Shown here: piece by piece, positions 1 to 6,561 of the stretch | Numbering within the stretch: position 1 is the stretch's first letter | Layout: each line of letters starts with the position of its first letter | Assembly: GCA_934249275.1 (NCBI GenBank) | Contig: CAKQKT010000076.1 | Coordinates: 1 to 9,162, forward strand | DNA length: 9,162 bases | Origin: an uncultured Sutterella sp. | GTDB lineage: Bacteria; Pseudomonadota; Gammaproteobacteria; Burkholderiales; Burkholderiaceae_F | Direction of reading: 5' to 3' | Made by a program: the position numbers and the translations under genes | Notes under the pieces: generated by a model | What the model was told of the DNA's origin: nothing | Database searches by the model: none | What the model saw: the letters and a program-made list of their open reading frames with translations, nothing else

Positions 1-1
1 C

Positions 2-1711
2 GGCCCGCTCGGCGAAGTGATCGTCAACCCGTACGGCATTGCGCCGCTTACCGCCATCATTAAGAACGGCGGCTACGAGCTCCTTGACGCAGACGTTCGC
101 GTCGTGCCGAAAAAAGGCGGTCAGGAAATCGCCTACAAGGTCTCCCGCGCGCAGCTTCTCACGCACGGCGGCGTGCCGGTCTTCGGCCTCTATCCCGACT
201 ACCAGAACCAGGTTGAAGTGACCGCCAAGAAGCGCTTCAAGGGCAAGGTCGATACGGTCAAGTTCACCTACACGATCTACGCGGGCCCCATTACCGGCAT
301 TCCGTCGGGCAGCCCCAAGGAAAAGAGCCTTCTATTCTCGATCACGGTCAAGAAGGTTGACAAGAAGTTCGCAGACCGCCTCTACTTCGTCAACAATCTC
401 GGCACGCCGAATGCGCAGACCATGCGCACCGTCTGGAACAACCCGATGGGCGGCGCCATGACCTGGCAGTTCCCGCCGAAGACGGTCATCATCGACACGA
501 AGGGCGAAGTTCGCTGGTTCCTTGACTATCGCGATCTGTGGAAGCCTGAGGATCCGTATTCCAACGGCGTCATGATGGGCTTCCATCAGAATCCGGACGG
601 CTGCCTCACCTTCGGCTTCGGCCAGCGCTACGCCAAGTACGACCTTCTCGGTCGCAAGATCTGGAACCGCCGTCTGCCCAATGCCTATAGCGACTTCAGT
701 CATGCCATGGATCCGGCCCAGAACGGCCACTACTTCCTCCGAGTCGCCTCCGCCGATCTGCGCCGCGTCGATGAAAAGCGCGTTCGCACCGTCCGCGACA
801 TCGTGATCGAAGTCGACCAGAACGGCACGGTGGTTGACGAATGGCGTCTCTTCGACATTCTCGATCCGTATCGCTCCGACGTGATCAAGGCGCTTGACCA
901 GGGCGCCGTGTGCCTCAACATCGATCCGGCCAAGTCCGGCCAGACGCTCTCCGCCGAAGAGCTCGCGAAGCAGGAGGCCGACGGCGAATTCGGCGACATC
1001 GCCGGCGTGGGTCCGGGCCGCAACTGGGCGCACGTCAACTCCGTCGACTACGACCCGACCGACGACTCGATCATCATTTCGTCCCGCCACCAGTCGGCCT
1101 GCATCAAGATCGGTCGCGACAAGAAGGTCAAGTGGATTCTGGGCGCTCCGAAGGGATGGCGCTCTCCCTGGAAGGAGGCGCTCCTGACGCCTGTGTCCGC
1201 CAAAGGCGAGAAGCTCAACTGCACGGACGTCGAATGCATGGACACCGACTTCGACTGGACCTACACGCAGCATACGGCCTTCCGCGTCGACGAAAAGTCC
1301 GACAGGCGCTACTGCATGATTTCCGTCTTCGACAACGGCGACGCCCGCAACATGGACCAGCCGGCAATGTCCTCGATGAAGTACAGCCGCGCCGTCATCT
1401 TCAAGATCGACCAGAAGAACATGACCGTTCAGCAGGTTTGGGAATACGGCAAGGAACGCGGCCACGACTGGTACAGCCCGGTCACGTCGCTCACCCGCTA
1501 CGAAGCCGACAAGGATTCCGTCATGGTCTATTCCGCCACGGCCGGCATGGACTTCAGCCTCAAGGGCGGCCACGGCGGCCAGCCCCCGCGTCCGATCCTC
1601 AATGAATTCGAATGGGGCGCCAAGGAGCCCTCCGTCGAAATTCAGATGGGCGCAGGCAGCGGCTACCGTGCCTTCCCAGTCAGCGTGAAGAAGGCCTTCA
1701 CGGACAATTGA
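2..1711 (+). CDS. assT: Arylsulfate sulfotransferase AssT, 5'-truncated by window edge
   Basis: PAPS-independent arylsulfate sulfotransferase: a periplasmic enzyme that moves a sulfuryl group from one phenolic sulfate ester to another phenol through a sulfo-histidine intermediate. The reading frame is open from base 2; the GTG at 17 is an internal valine (GPLGEVIVNPYG), not the start. The signal peptide and roughly the first 15-20 mature residues lie outside the window. Counting Val17 as residue 1, the active-site residues known from the E. coli enzyme (His252, His356, Arg374, His436) are matched by His229 (SHAMD), His339 (WAHVNS), Arg357 (SSRHQ) and His419 (TQHTAF, the sulfurylated His). The last three have exactly the E. 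coli spacing. Between His229 and His339 there are six extra residues. Cys402/Cys407 lie where E. coli has its DsbL-made disulfide, but as CX4C. The N-terminal beta domain (about 1-90) precedes the six-bladed propeller. No DsbL/DsbI partner is visible. The gene ends just before a strong terminator. Confidence 0.96.
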   Translation, partial: GPLGEVIVNPYGIAPLTAIIKNGGYELLDADVRVVPKKGGQEIAYKVSRAQLLTHGGVPVFGLYPDYQNQVEVTAKKRFKGKVDTVKFTYTIYAGPITGIPSGSPKEKSLLFSITVKKVDKKFADRLYFVNNLGTPNAQTMRTVWNNPMGGAMTWQFPPKTVIIDTKGEVRWFLDYRDLWKPEDPYSNGVMMGFHQNPDGCLTFGFGQRYAKYDLLGRKIWNRRLPNAYSDFSHAMDPAQNGHYFLRVASADLRRVDEKRVRTVRDIVIEVDQNGTVVDEWRLFDILDPYRSDVIKALDQGAVCLNIDPAKSGQTLSAEELAKQEADGEFGDIAGVGPGRNWAHVNSVDYDPTDDSIIISSRHQSACIKIGRDKKVKWILGAPKGWRSPWKEALLTPVSAKGEKLNCTDVECMDTDFDWTYTQHTAFRVDEKSDRRYCMISVFDNGDARNMDQPAMSSMKYSRAVIFKIDQKNMTVQQVWEYGKERGHDWYSPVTSLTRYEADKDSVMVYSATAGMDFSLKGGHGGQPPRPILNEFEWGAKEPSVEIQMGAGSGYRAFPVSVKKAFTDN

Positions 1712-1752
1712 TCCCGGTAACTCCGCACAGGCCTCGTGCGGATAAGTGAGAG

Positions 1753-1790
1753 AGCCTCCGGCGTCTGCCAGCGCCGGAGGCTTTCATTTT
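1753..1790 (+). terminator. Intrinsic terminator after assT
   Basis: A perfect 11-bp stem (AGCCTCCGGCG at 1753-1763 pairing with CGCCGGAGGCT at 1772-1782) with an 8-base loop is followed by TTCATTTT. It starts 42 bases after the assT stop codon and separates assT from the hipBA module. Confidence 0.9.
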
Positions 1791-1801
1791 CTGAAACCAA
1801 A

Positions 1802-1814
1802 GGCATTTGATGCC
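1802..1814. repeat. Small inverted repeat, possible operator upstream of hipB
   Basis: GGCAT-TTG-ATGCC is a perfect 5-bp inverted repeat with a 3-base spacer, lying between the assT terminator and hipB. HipB-type antitoxins usually autorepress by binding short palindromes near their own promoter. This one is about 130 bases upstream of hipB and occurs as a full palindrome only once here, so its role is uncertain. Confidence 0.25.
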
Positions 1815-1873
1815 GGATTACTGAGCTTCGGACGGGGCTGCCGTGATCAAGGCAACTGCTAATATGTTCGTAA

Positions 1874-1901
1874 TTGATGCCGAAAAAGGAAGAGGAATAC
1901 T
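1874..1901 (+). promoter_or_regulatory. Candidate sigma-70 promoter for hipBA
   Basis: TTGATG (1874-1879) and AATACT (1896-1901) are 16 bases apart and match the -35 and -10 consensus at four of six positions each. They lie in a locally A/T-rich stretch about 45 bases before the hipB start. A second A/T-rich hexamer, TAAAAT at 1901-1906, is an alternative -10 but would have a 21-base spacer. The hipB ribosome binding site AAGGA is at 1935-1939, seven bases before the ATG. Confidence 0.35.
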
Positions 1902-1946
1902 AAAATAAGAGTAGATGTTCTCAGGCTTTTCAATAAGGATATTCGT

Positions 1947-2249
1947 ATGAACCTGCTCGCGAATTTCAAGAGTCCCGGTGAAATTCAACGAAGCATTGCC
2001 GCACGATTTCAGGCGCGCCGGCTGGATCAAAACTACACGCAGGCGGCGCTTGCTGAAAAATCCGGCGTATCGCTGGGCACGCTCAGGCGCTTCGAGCAGG
2101 AAGGCGAAATCTCTCTCAAGCATCTGGTGCTTCTGGCGACGTCGCTCAATATCGTTCAGGAACTCGACGAGCTTTTCCGTCCCGAGCCTGTGCGGGATCT
2201 CTATGCGAAGCCGCCCAAGGTTCGCCGGAGAGCACGCGCATGCAGGTAG
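1947..2249 (+). CDS. hipB: HipB-like XRE-family antitoxin/regulator
   Basis: A 100-residue protein with a Cro/C1-type helix-turn-helix at about residues 25-60 (YTQAALAEKSGVSLGTLRRF). It is followed by a short C-terminal region with a basic tail (KVRRRARACR). In HipBA modules the HipB protein binds and neutralises the HipA kinase and, as a dimer, represses the shared promoter; that role here is inferred from family and context. The start is supported by AAGGA seven bases upstream. The gene overlaps hipA by 10 bases, typical of translational coupling. The protein is slightly longer than E. coli HipB at its N-terminus. The region is visibly richer in A/T than assT or the TRAP genes, consistent with transfer. 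Its identity as a DNA-binding antitoxin is quite secure; actual toxin neutralisation is untested. Confidence 0.88.
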   Translation: MNLLANFKSPGEIQRSIAARFQARRLDQNYTQAALAEKSGVSLGTLRRFEQEGEISLKHLVLLATSLNIVQELDELFRPEPVRDLYAKPPKVRRRARACR

Positions 2250-3427
2250 ACGTTTGGCTGAATCTGGAAGGCTCTTGCCATGCCTTGGGAAGGCTGGCTG
2301 ATGAACCGGACGGCACGGCCTTTCAGTTCGATTCGAGCTTCCTCGAGACAGGACTGACTGTCGCGCCGTTTGCGATGCCTCTTTCACAGAAGGCGAGGCA
2401 TTTGTCCGGCAATGCTTTTCAGGGACTTCCTGGGCTCGTTGCCGATTCGCTGCCCGACGCTTGGGAATCTCATCTTTTGGAATTGAGGCGTCGTCAGCGT
2501 CAACTGTCGATGGTGTCGCCGTTGGAGCATCTTTGCCGGGTGGGCTCGAACGGCATGGGCGCCCTGGAGTACCGGCCGGCGGCCAATGACGAGGCATTTG
2601 AGCCTGATGGCATTTGCCTTGATGCGATTGCCGAATGCATTGACGACATCTTGTCGGATCGTGATTCGGGCGAGGCGCTGGCTTTGCTGATGCCGCTCAG
2701 CGGTCATGCGGGCGGCTCGTGTCCAAAAATCGCATGCCTTGTTTCGGAAGACTGTTCACGGCTCGCACGAGGTTCGCTCGTCAAGGATGACATGACGCCG
2801 TGGCTTATCAAGTTTCGCAGCTCTTATGACCGTCGTGATCAAGGCATCCAGGAATATGTCGCATCGCTTGTTGCCAAGCGTGCCGGCATCTGCATGCCGC
2901 GAACGCATCTCTTCACCTCGAAGGATGATGCCTGGTTCGGCATCGAACGCTTTGACAGAAGCCGGGCCGGCAAAATTCACATGTGCACGGCCGCCAGTCT
3001 TTTGGAGTGCGATTTTCGACTGCCGGTTTTGGACTATTCGAATATTCTCATGATGACGGCGCGCCTCTCGTCCTTTGAGGATGTCGTTGAGCAGTTCCGG
3101 CGCGCCGTTTTCAATTACTCGATCGGCAATTGCGATGATCATGCGAAAAACTTCTCGTTCCTGATGCATGGCGACGGAACATGGCGGATTTCGCCTGCTT
3201 ACGACGTCGTGACGTCCGAGTCGATGGGCGGCGAACATATGACGACGGTTGGAGGCATCGGCAGGTCGGTTGGCCGCAGCGAGTTCTTCAAGCTGGCTTC
3301 CGAGTTCGGCATTTCCAAGAGCCGGGCAACGGCCGTTCTCGATGAAGTGGCCGATGCGGTTTCGGGATATGACGCGATTGCGAAGGACTTCGGGATTCGA
3401 GCGCCGAAGACGGTTTGTCCGATTTGA
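2240..3427 (+). CDS. hipA: HipA-like serine/threonine kinase toxin
   Basis: A 395-residue HipA-family kinase. E. coli HipA phosphorylates glutamyl-tRNA synthetase and triggers growth arrest; the target here is unknown. The N-terminal HipA_N domain covers about residues 3-112 and has the typical GSNGMGALEYRP segment near 102-113. The C-terminal kinase domain covers about 150-385. It has a Gly-rich nucleotide loop (GHAGGSCPK, 155-163), the ATP-binding lysine in WLIKF (Lys191), the catalytic loop NCDDHAKNFS (Asp299, Asn304) and a metal-binding Asp in PAYDVV (Asp322). The spacing 299/304/322 equals E. coli Asp309/Asn314/Asp332, so the kinase core looks intact. The position matching the autophosphorylated Ser150 of E. 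coli HipA is His156. The gene follows hipB with a 10-base overlap, and its ATG lies inside hipB's last codons. No frameshift or truncation is seen. It converges on dctQ. Confidence 0.9.
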   Translation: MQVDVWLNLEGSCHALGRLADEPDGTAFQFDSSFLETGLTVAPFAMPLSQKARHLSGNAFQGLPGLVADSLPDAWESHLLELRRRQRQLSMVSPLEHLCRVGSNGMGALEYRPAANDEAFEPDGICLDAIAECIDDILSDRDSGEALALLMPLSGHAGGSCPKIACLVSEDCSRLARGSLVKDDMTPWLIKFRSSYDRRDQGIQEYVASLVAKRAGICMPRTHLFTSKDDAWFGIERFDRSRAGKIHMCTAASLLECDFRLPVLDYSNILMMTARLSSFEDVVEQFRRAVFNYSIGNCDDHAKNFSFLMHGDGTWRISPAYDVVTSESMGGEHMTTVGGIGRSVGRSEFFKLASEFGISKSRATAVLDEVADAVSGYDAIAKDFGIRAPKTVCPI

Positions 3428-3445
3428 GGCACGAAGATGCAAACA

Positions 3446-3478
3446 GGCCGGCAGTCTACGAAGAAGAGACGGCTGGCC
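3446..3478. terminator. Hairpin between convergent hipA and dctQ, possible bidirectional terminator
   Basis: GGCCGGCAGTCT (3446-3457) can pair with AGACGGCTGGCC (3467-3478) around a 9-base loop, with one G-U wobble and one A-G mismatch. It sits in the only 68-base gap between the convergent stop codons at 3427 and 3496. Neither side has a good T-run; the minus strand reads TGTTTGC after the stem. Termination is plausible but weakly supported. Confidence 0.4.
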
Positions 3479-3495
3479 ATTGGCGTTGTTGGATC

Positions 3496-4002
3496 TTAAG
3501 AGGCCTTTGCGGGAAGCAGAGCCTTGACGGCGAGGATCAGATCGCGCACGCCGTAGATTGTCATGAAGAATGCCGAGACGGGGATGGCGGCGTAGGCCCA
3601 GCGGACCTGAAGCCACGGGATCGACTGGAAGGTCGCCTGCGCACGCATCACCCAGACGAAGCCGTACCAGCAGATGACGGCGTAGGTGACGAGCTCGATG
3701 ATCGTCACGAGAAGGCGGCAGCAGTGGCCGAAAGTCGTGCCGGCGACGCGGTCGGTGATGACGTCGACGACGAAGTGGCTGCGGGTGCGCACAAGCTCCA
3801 TGGCGCCCGGGAAGATCATCCAGACGAGGAGGATCTGAATCCAGTCGTCGGTCTGGGTGAAGTTGTAGACGGGCACGAAGCGAACGAAGACGTTTGCGAT
3901 GAACATCACGAAGATGCCCGCAAGCGCGACCGTGCTGACGGTTCGAGCGCAAAGGGAGATGCAGCGGTCGGCCGTCTTGAGAAGATTCATCACGGCGGAC
4001 AT
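3496..4002 (-). CDS. dctQ: TRAP transporter small membrane subunit (DctQ)
   Basis: A 168-residue small permease subunit of a tripartite ATP-independent periplasmic (TRAP) transporter, which forms the membrane complex together with the large subunit. Four membrane segments are apparent at about residues 22-42, 54-70, 95-117 and 135-157. Family landmarks are the DDWIQILLVWMIFPGAMEL segment, the HFVVDVI motif, and WAYAAIPVS before the last helix. The start at 4002 is chosen because it overlaps the dctM stop by one base (TGATG), a translational coupling signal. The frame runs open further upstream, but that part is unrelated sequence inside dctM. A second ATG four codons later (MNLLK) is possible. 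This is the last gene of the dctP-dctM-dctQ operon. Confidence 0.93.
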   Translation of the reverse strand: MSAVMNLLKTADRCISLCARTVSTVALAGIFVMFIANVFVRFVPVYNFTQTDDWIQILLVWMIFPGAMELVRTRSHFVVDVITDRVAGTTFGHCCRLLVTIIELVTYAVICWYGFVWVMRAQATFQSIPWLQVRWAYAAIPVSAFFMTIYGVRDLILAVKALLPAKAS

Positions 4003-5285
4003 CAGGGCACCCACTTGGCAAAGCCGAGCGAAAGTTCGGGAATGAAGGCAACGAGGATCGCGACGAGAACCATGATAAGCACGTAGCCCACGGCTTCCTT
4101 CGCGATGGCGAGAACATGCTCGCCCGTAATGGAGCTCATCACGTAGAGGTTGAGTCCGACGGGCGGCGTCAGCACGCCGATGGCGAGCGAGATGCACATC
4201 ACGATGCCGAGCTGCACGACGTCGAAGCCGAAGCTCTTGGCGAGCGGGACGAAGATCGGAACGGTGATGAGGAGAATGGCCGTGCCCTCCATGAAGCAGC
4301 CCATCAGGACGAGGAGCGCGATGATGAGAAGAAGCACGGGCGCGGCGGTCGCAAAGGACGTCGACATGAAGGCGATCGCCTGCTGCGGAATGCGCGTGTA
4401 GAGGAGCACGTACTGGAAGAAGCCGGCCGTGGCGATGACGAACATCACCTTGGCGGTCTGCTCGACCGTGTTCCAGAAAATGGCGGGAAGGTCCCGTACC
4501 TTGAGCGTGCCGTAGACGCAGAAGCCGAGGAACATCACATAGAGAGACGCGACGGCGGCGGCTTCGGTCGCCGTGAAAATGCCGCCGAACATGCCGCCCA
4601 TCACGATGACGGGCGTCATGAGCGCGAAGAAGGCGTCCTTGAAGGCTTCGACGCGGACCTTCCAGGGTGCGGGCTCGGTCTTGGCGTAGCCGCGGCGGTA
4701 GGAGATCCAGGAGGACCAGCCCATGAACATGAGGCCCAGAAGAAGACCGGGGACGGCGCCTGCGGCGAAGAGCGAGTTGACGCTCGTCTGCGTGAGGCCC
4801 GCATAGAGAATGAGCGTGATCGAGGGCGGAATGATGGGCCCGAGCGCGCCGCCCGCTGCGATCGTGGCGCAGCTGAAGGGGCGTCCGTAGCCCGACTTCG
4901 TCATTTCATCGATGGCGATCATGCCGATGCCGGCCGCGCAGGCGGCGGCCGAGCCGCTCATGGCGGCCATGATGACGCATGCGACGATGGCGGCGTTCGA
5001 GAGACCACCCCAGCGGTGGCCGAGGCAGACCCGGCCGAAGCCGAAGAGCGACTTGCTCACGCCGCCCACGGTCATCAGGTTCCCCATGAGAAGGAAGAAC
5101 GGAATCGACATGAGCGTGATCCCCGAGACCTGCGAGAACATTCGCTGGGGAACGAGGAAGAGGCGAGCGGGATCGCCGCCCGCAAAGAGGAAGGTGGCGA
5201 TCGACGCGAATCCCATGGTCACGGCCGTGCTGACGCCGAGAAGCATCAGCACGAGCACCGCCGCGAAAATGACGAACATCAGCAT
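4002..5285 (-). CDS. dctM: TRAP transporter large permease subunit (DctM)
   Basis: A 427-residue, highly hydrophobic large permease, full length for the family, which carries the ion-coupled translocation pathway. Typical DctM signatures are present: IPFFLLMGNLM (about 61-71), MSGSAAA (109-115), GALGPIIPPS (146-155), TATEAAAVA (238-246), GCFMEGTAI (329-337) and VLTPPVGLNLYV (371-382). About a dozen membrane helices are expected. It lies 15 bases downstream of dctP, with AAGGA at 5300-5296 ahead of the ATG; the spacing of about 10 bases is slightly long, and a second in-frame ATG follows two codons later. It overlaps dctQ by one base. The operon order P-M-Q differs from the P-Q-M order common in C4-dicarboxylate TRAP operons. 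Subunit identity is secure; the substrate is unknown. Confidence 0.96.
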   Translation of the reverse strand: MLMFVIFAAVLVLMLLGVSTAVTMGFASIATFLFAGGDPARLFLVPQRMFSQVSGITLMSIPFFLLMGNLMTVGGVSKSLFGFGRVCLGHRWGGLSNAAIVACVIMAAMSGSAAACAAGIGMIAIDEMTKSGYGRPFSCATIAAGGALGPIIPPSITLILYAGLTQTSVNSLFAAGAVPGLLLGLMFMGWSSWISYRRGYAKTEPAPWKVRVEAFKDAFFALMTPVIVMGGMFGGIFTATEAAAVASLYVMFLGFCVYGTLKVRDLPAIFWNTVEQTAKVMFVIATAGFFQYVLLYTRIPQQAIAFMSTSFATAAPVLLLIIALLVLMGCFMEGTAILLITVPIFVPLAKSFGFDVVQLGIVMCISLAIGVLTPPVGLNLYVMSSITGEHVLAIAKEAVGYVLIMVLVAILVAFIPELSLGFAKWVP

Positions 5286-5300
5286 GAAGCCGGGGTCCTT

Positions 5301-6302
5301 TTACTTGACGCGGTTGGCTTCAACGGCGTCGAGAAGCTTCTTCATCTCGGCTTCGTCTGCGAGCTTGCCGACCTTTTCATAAGCCGGCGCCATGAGCTTC
5401 ACGAAGGAGTCGCGGTCCGGATTCGTGACGTTCATGCCCTTGCCCTTGAGCTCCTCGATGACGGCGGCTTCGCCGTGGCTGATGCGCTCGCGGGTGAGGT
5501 TCTGGGCCTTGACGGCCTCATCCTTCAGGATCGCCTGAAGCTCGGGCTGCAGGCCTTCGAAGAACATCTTGTTGAAGAGAAGAACCTGGCAGTCGAAGTA
5601 GTGGTTCGTGAGAGCGAGCTGATCCTGCGTTTCGTAGAGCGAGTCGGCGAGAATCGTAAAGACCGGATTTTCCTCGCCGGCCACGACGCCCTGCTTGAGG
5701 CTGGTGTAGAGCTCGGAGTAGGCGATCTTCTGAGTGTTGGCGCCGATGGCGTCGAAGGCGGCGAGAAGGCCGGTGGAAGGCGGAACGCGGATCTTGACGC
5801 CCTTGAGGTCGGCGGCTGAATTCACCGGAATGCCCTTGGTGGTCGTCTGTCGGAAGCCGTAGTCGAACATGGAGAGGCCGACGGCGTCGTGCTGGGCGAG
5901 GCCTTCGTTCATCCAGGTCATCACGAAGGCGTCGATCGTGCGGTGGGCGTGATCGTAGTCCTTGAAGAGGAACGGAGCCGTCATGGCGTTGAGCTTCTTC
6001 GAGTACATGGCGAGGTTGCCGAGGCTCACGACGGCGCTGTCGAGGGCGCCGAGCGTTACCTGTTCGGCAAGAGCCGGCTGGTCGCCGAGCTCGCCCGCCG
6101 GGTAGACCTCGACCTCCACCTTGCCGCCGGTGCGGTCCGAAACGTTCTTCGCAAACTGAAGCGCGGCTTCATGGTGAGCGTGGGAGACGGCGGCCGTGTG
6201 GGCCAGGCGGATCGTCTGGGCGGAGAAGTCGGCGGCGCTGGCAATGGCGCACGCAAAGACGGCCGTGACGGCTGCGGCTGCGGTCTTGAGAAAACTGGGC
6301 AT
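5301..6302 (-). CDS. dctP: TRAP transporter periplasmic solute-binding protein (DctP)
   Basis: A 333-residue periplasmic solute receptor of the DctP/TRAP family that delivers an organic anion to DctQM. Residues 1-23 form a clear Sec signal peptide (MPSFLKTAAAAVTAVFACA) with likely cleavage at ASA|ADFS. The mature part carries the family landmarks: YPAGELGDQPALAEQVTLG (about 67-85), the DYGFRQ segment with Arg151, DLKGVKIRVPPS with the conserved carboxylate-binding Arg172, and the hinge motif KQGVVAGEENP (203-213). That motif has Ala where many relatives have Asp (VVDG). The start at 6302 was chosen for the signal peptide; the frame extends to 6572, but that part is not DctP-like and would overlap the divergent gene. 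It is the first gene of the operon and is preceded by a TATAAT box. The ligand cannot be named from sequence: a dicarboxylate, other carboxylate or sulfonate are all possible. Confidence 0.95.
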   Translation of the reverse strand: MPSFLKTAAAAVTAVFACAIASAADFSAQTIRLAHTAAVSHAHHEAALQFAKNVSDRTGGKVEVEVYPAGELGDQPALAEQVTLGALDSAVVSLGNLAMYSKKLNAMTAPFLFKDYDHAHRTIDAFVMTWMNEGLAQHDAVGLSMFDYGFRQTTTKGIPVNSAADLKGVKIRVPPSTGLLAAFDAIGANTQKIAYSELYTSLKQGVVAGEENPVFTILADSLYETQDQLALTNHYFDCQVLLFNKMFFEGLQPELQAILKDEAVKAQNLTRERISHGEAAVIEELKGKGMNVTNPDRDSFVKLMAPAYEKVGKLADEAEMKKLLDAVEANRVK

Positions 6303-6324
6303 GGTTGGACTCGCTCTGTCTGAT

Positions 6325-6360
6325 GTCCTGCGCCCGCTCAAAGCCGGGCGGATGCGGGAC
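6325..6360 (-). promoter_or_regulatory. Hairpin in the dctP leader
   Basis: GTCCTGC-GCCCG (6325-6336) pairs with CGGGC (6345-6349) and GCGGGAC (6354-6360): 12 base pairs, one of them G-U, with an 8-base loop and a 4-base bulge (GGAT). If transcription starts from the TATAAT box at 6378-6383, this hairpin lies in the 5' leader of the dctPMQ mRNA. On the plus strand it is followed by GTTTTTGG and would look like a terminator for transcripts running out of the antisense of dctP. Confidence 0.4.
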
Positions 6361-6377
6361 GTTTTTGGGAGGCTGAC

Positions 6378-6407
6378 ATTATAACGGCAACGCCTCCTCT
6401 CTCGGAA
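6378..6407 (-). promoter_or_regulatory. Candidate promoter of the dctP-dctM-dctQ operon
   Basis: On the minus strand a perfect -10 box TATAAT lies at 6383-6378. An 18-base spacer puts TTCCGA (6407-6402) at the -35 position, a poor match (three of six). Predicted transcription starts near 6371, giving a leader of about 70 bases. The weak -35 suggests an activator could be needed, but no activator gene is present nearby. Confidence 0.45.
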
Positions 6408-6482
6408 GATCGGGAATGCGCGCAGGACGGCGAACGAGGCCGTGGCTGTGATGAAAAAACAATATTTGATGCCGGCTGCGGG

Positions 6483-6494
6483 ATGCATTTGCAT
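6483..6494. repeat. Small inverted repeat in the divergent promoter region
   Basis: ATGCA-TT-TGCAT is a perfect 5-bp inverted repeat with a 2-base spacer. It ends one base before the -35 box proposed for the alanyl-tRNA editing gene. It could be a regulator site, but a repeat this short may be chance. Confidence 0.2.
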
Positions 6495-6495
6495 T

Positions 6496-6524
6496 TTGCC
6501 AAACGCCGTCAATGAGCCTAGACT
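6496..6524 (+). promoter_or_regulatory. Candidate sigma-70 promoter for the AlaX-type gene
   Basis: TTGCCA (6496-6501, five of six matches) and TAGACT (6519-6524, four of six) are separated by exactly 17 bases. Transcription would begin near 6531, leaving about 30 bases of leader that contain a strong ribosome binding site, GAGGAG at 6548-6553, eight bases before the ATG at 6562. Confidence 0.5.
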
Positions 6525-6561
6525 TTCAAGCTGTCGTTTTACTTTTTGAGGAGCATTCTCC

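Noticed and set aside
332..1573. A 413-codon open frame on the minus strand opposite assT
   Set aside because: It is a shadow of the assT coding sequence; the assT frame contains all catalytic motifs, and this one has no recognisable family features.
4003..4197. N-terminal extension of dctQ by 65 codons
   Set aside because: It lies within dctM in another frame, is Arg/His-rich and lacks DctQ features; the TGATG overlap at 4002 marks the real start.
4116..5819. A 567-codon open frame on the plus strand opposite dctM/dctP
   Set aside because: It is antisense to two clear TRAP genes. Its translation is dominated by His, Asp, Glu, Arg and Gly in low-complexity order, as expected from reading GC-rich membrane-protein codons backwards. 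No recognisable domain is present.
1806..6475. The 11-mer TTTGATGCCGG occurs at both 1806-1816 and 6465-6475
   Set aside because: Several repeated 11-mers are expected by chance in a sequence of about 9 kb, and the flanking bases differ, so this is not evidence of shared regulation.
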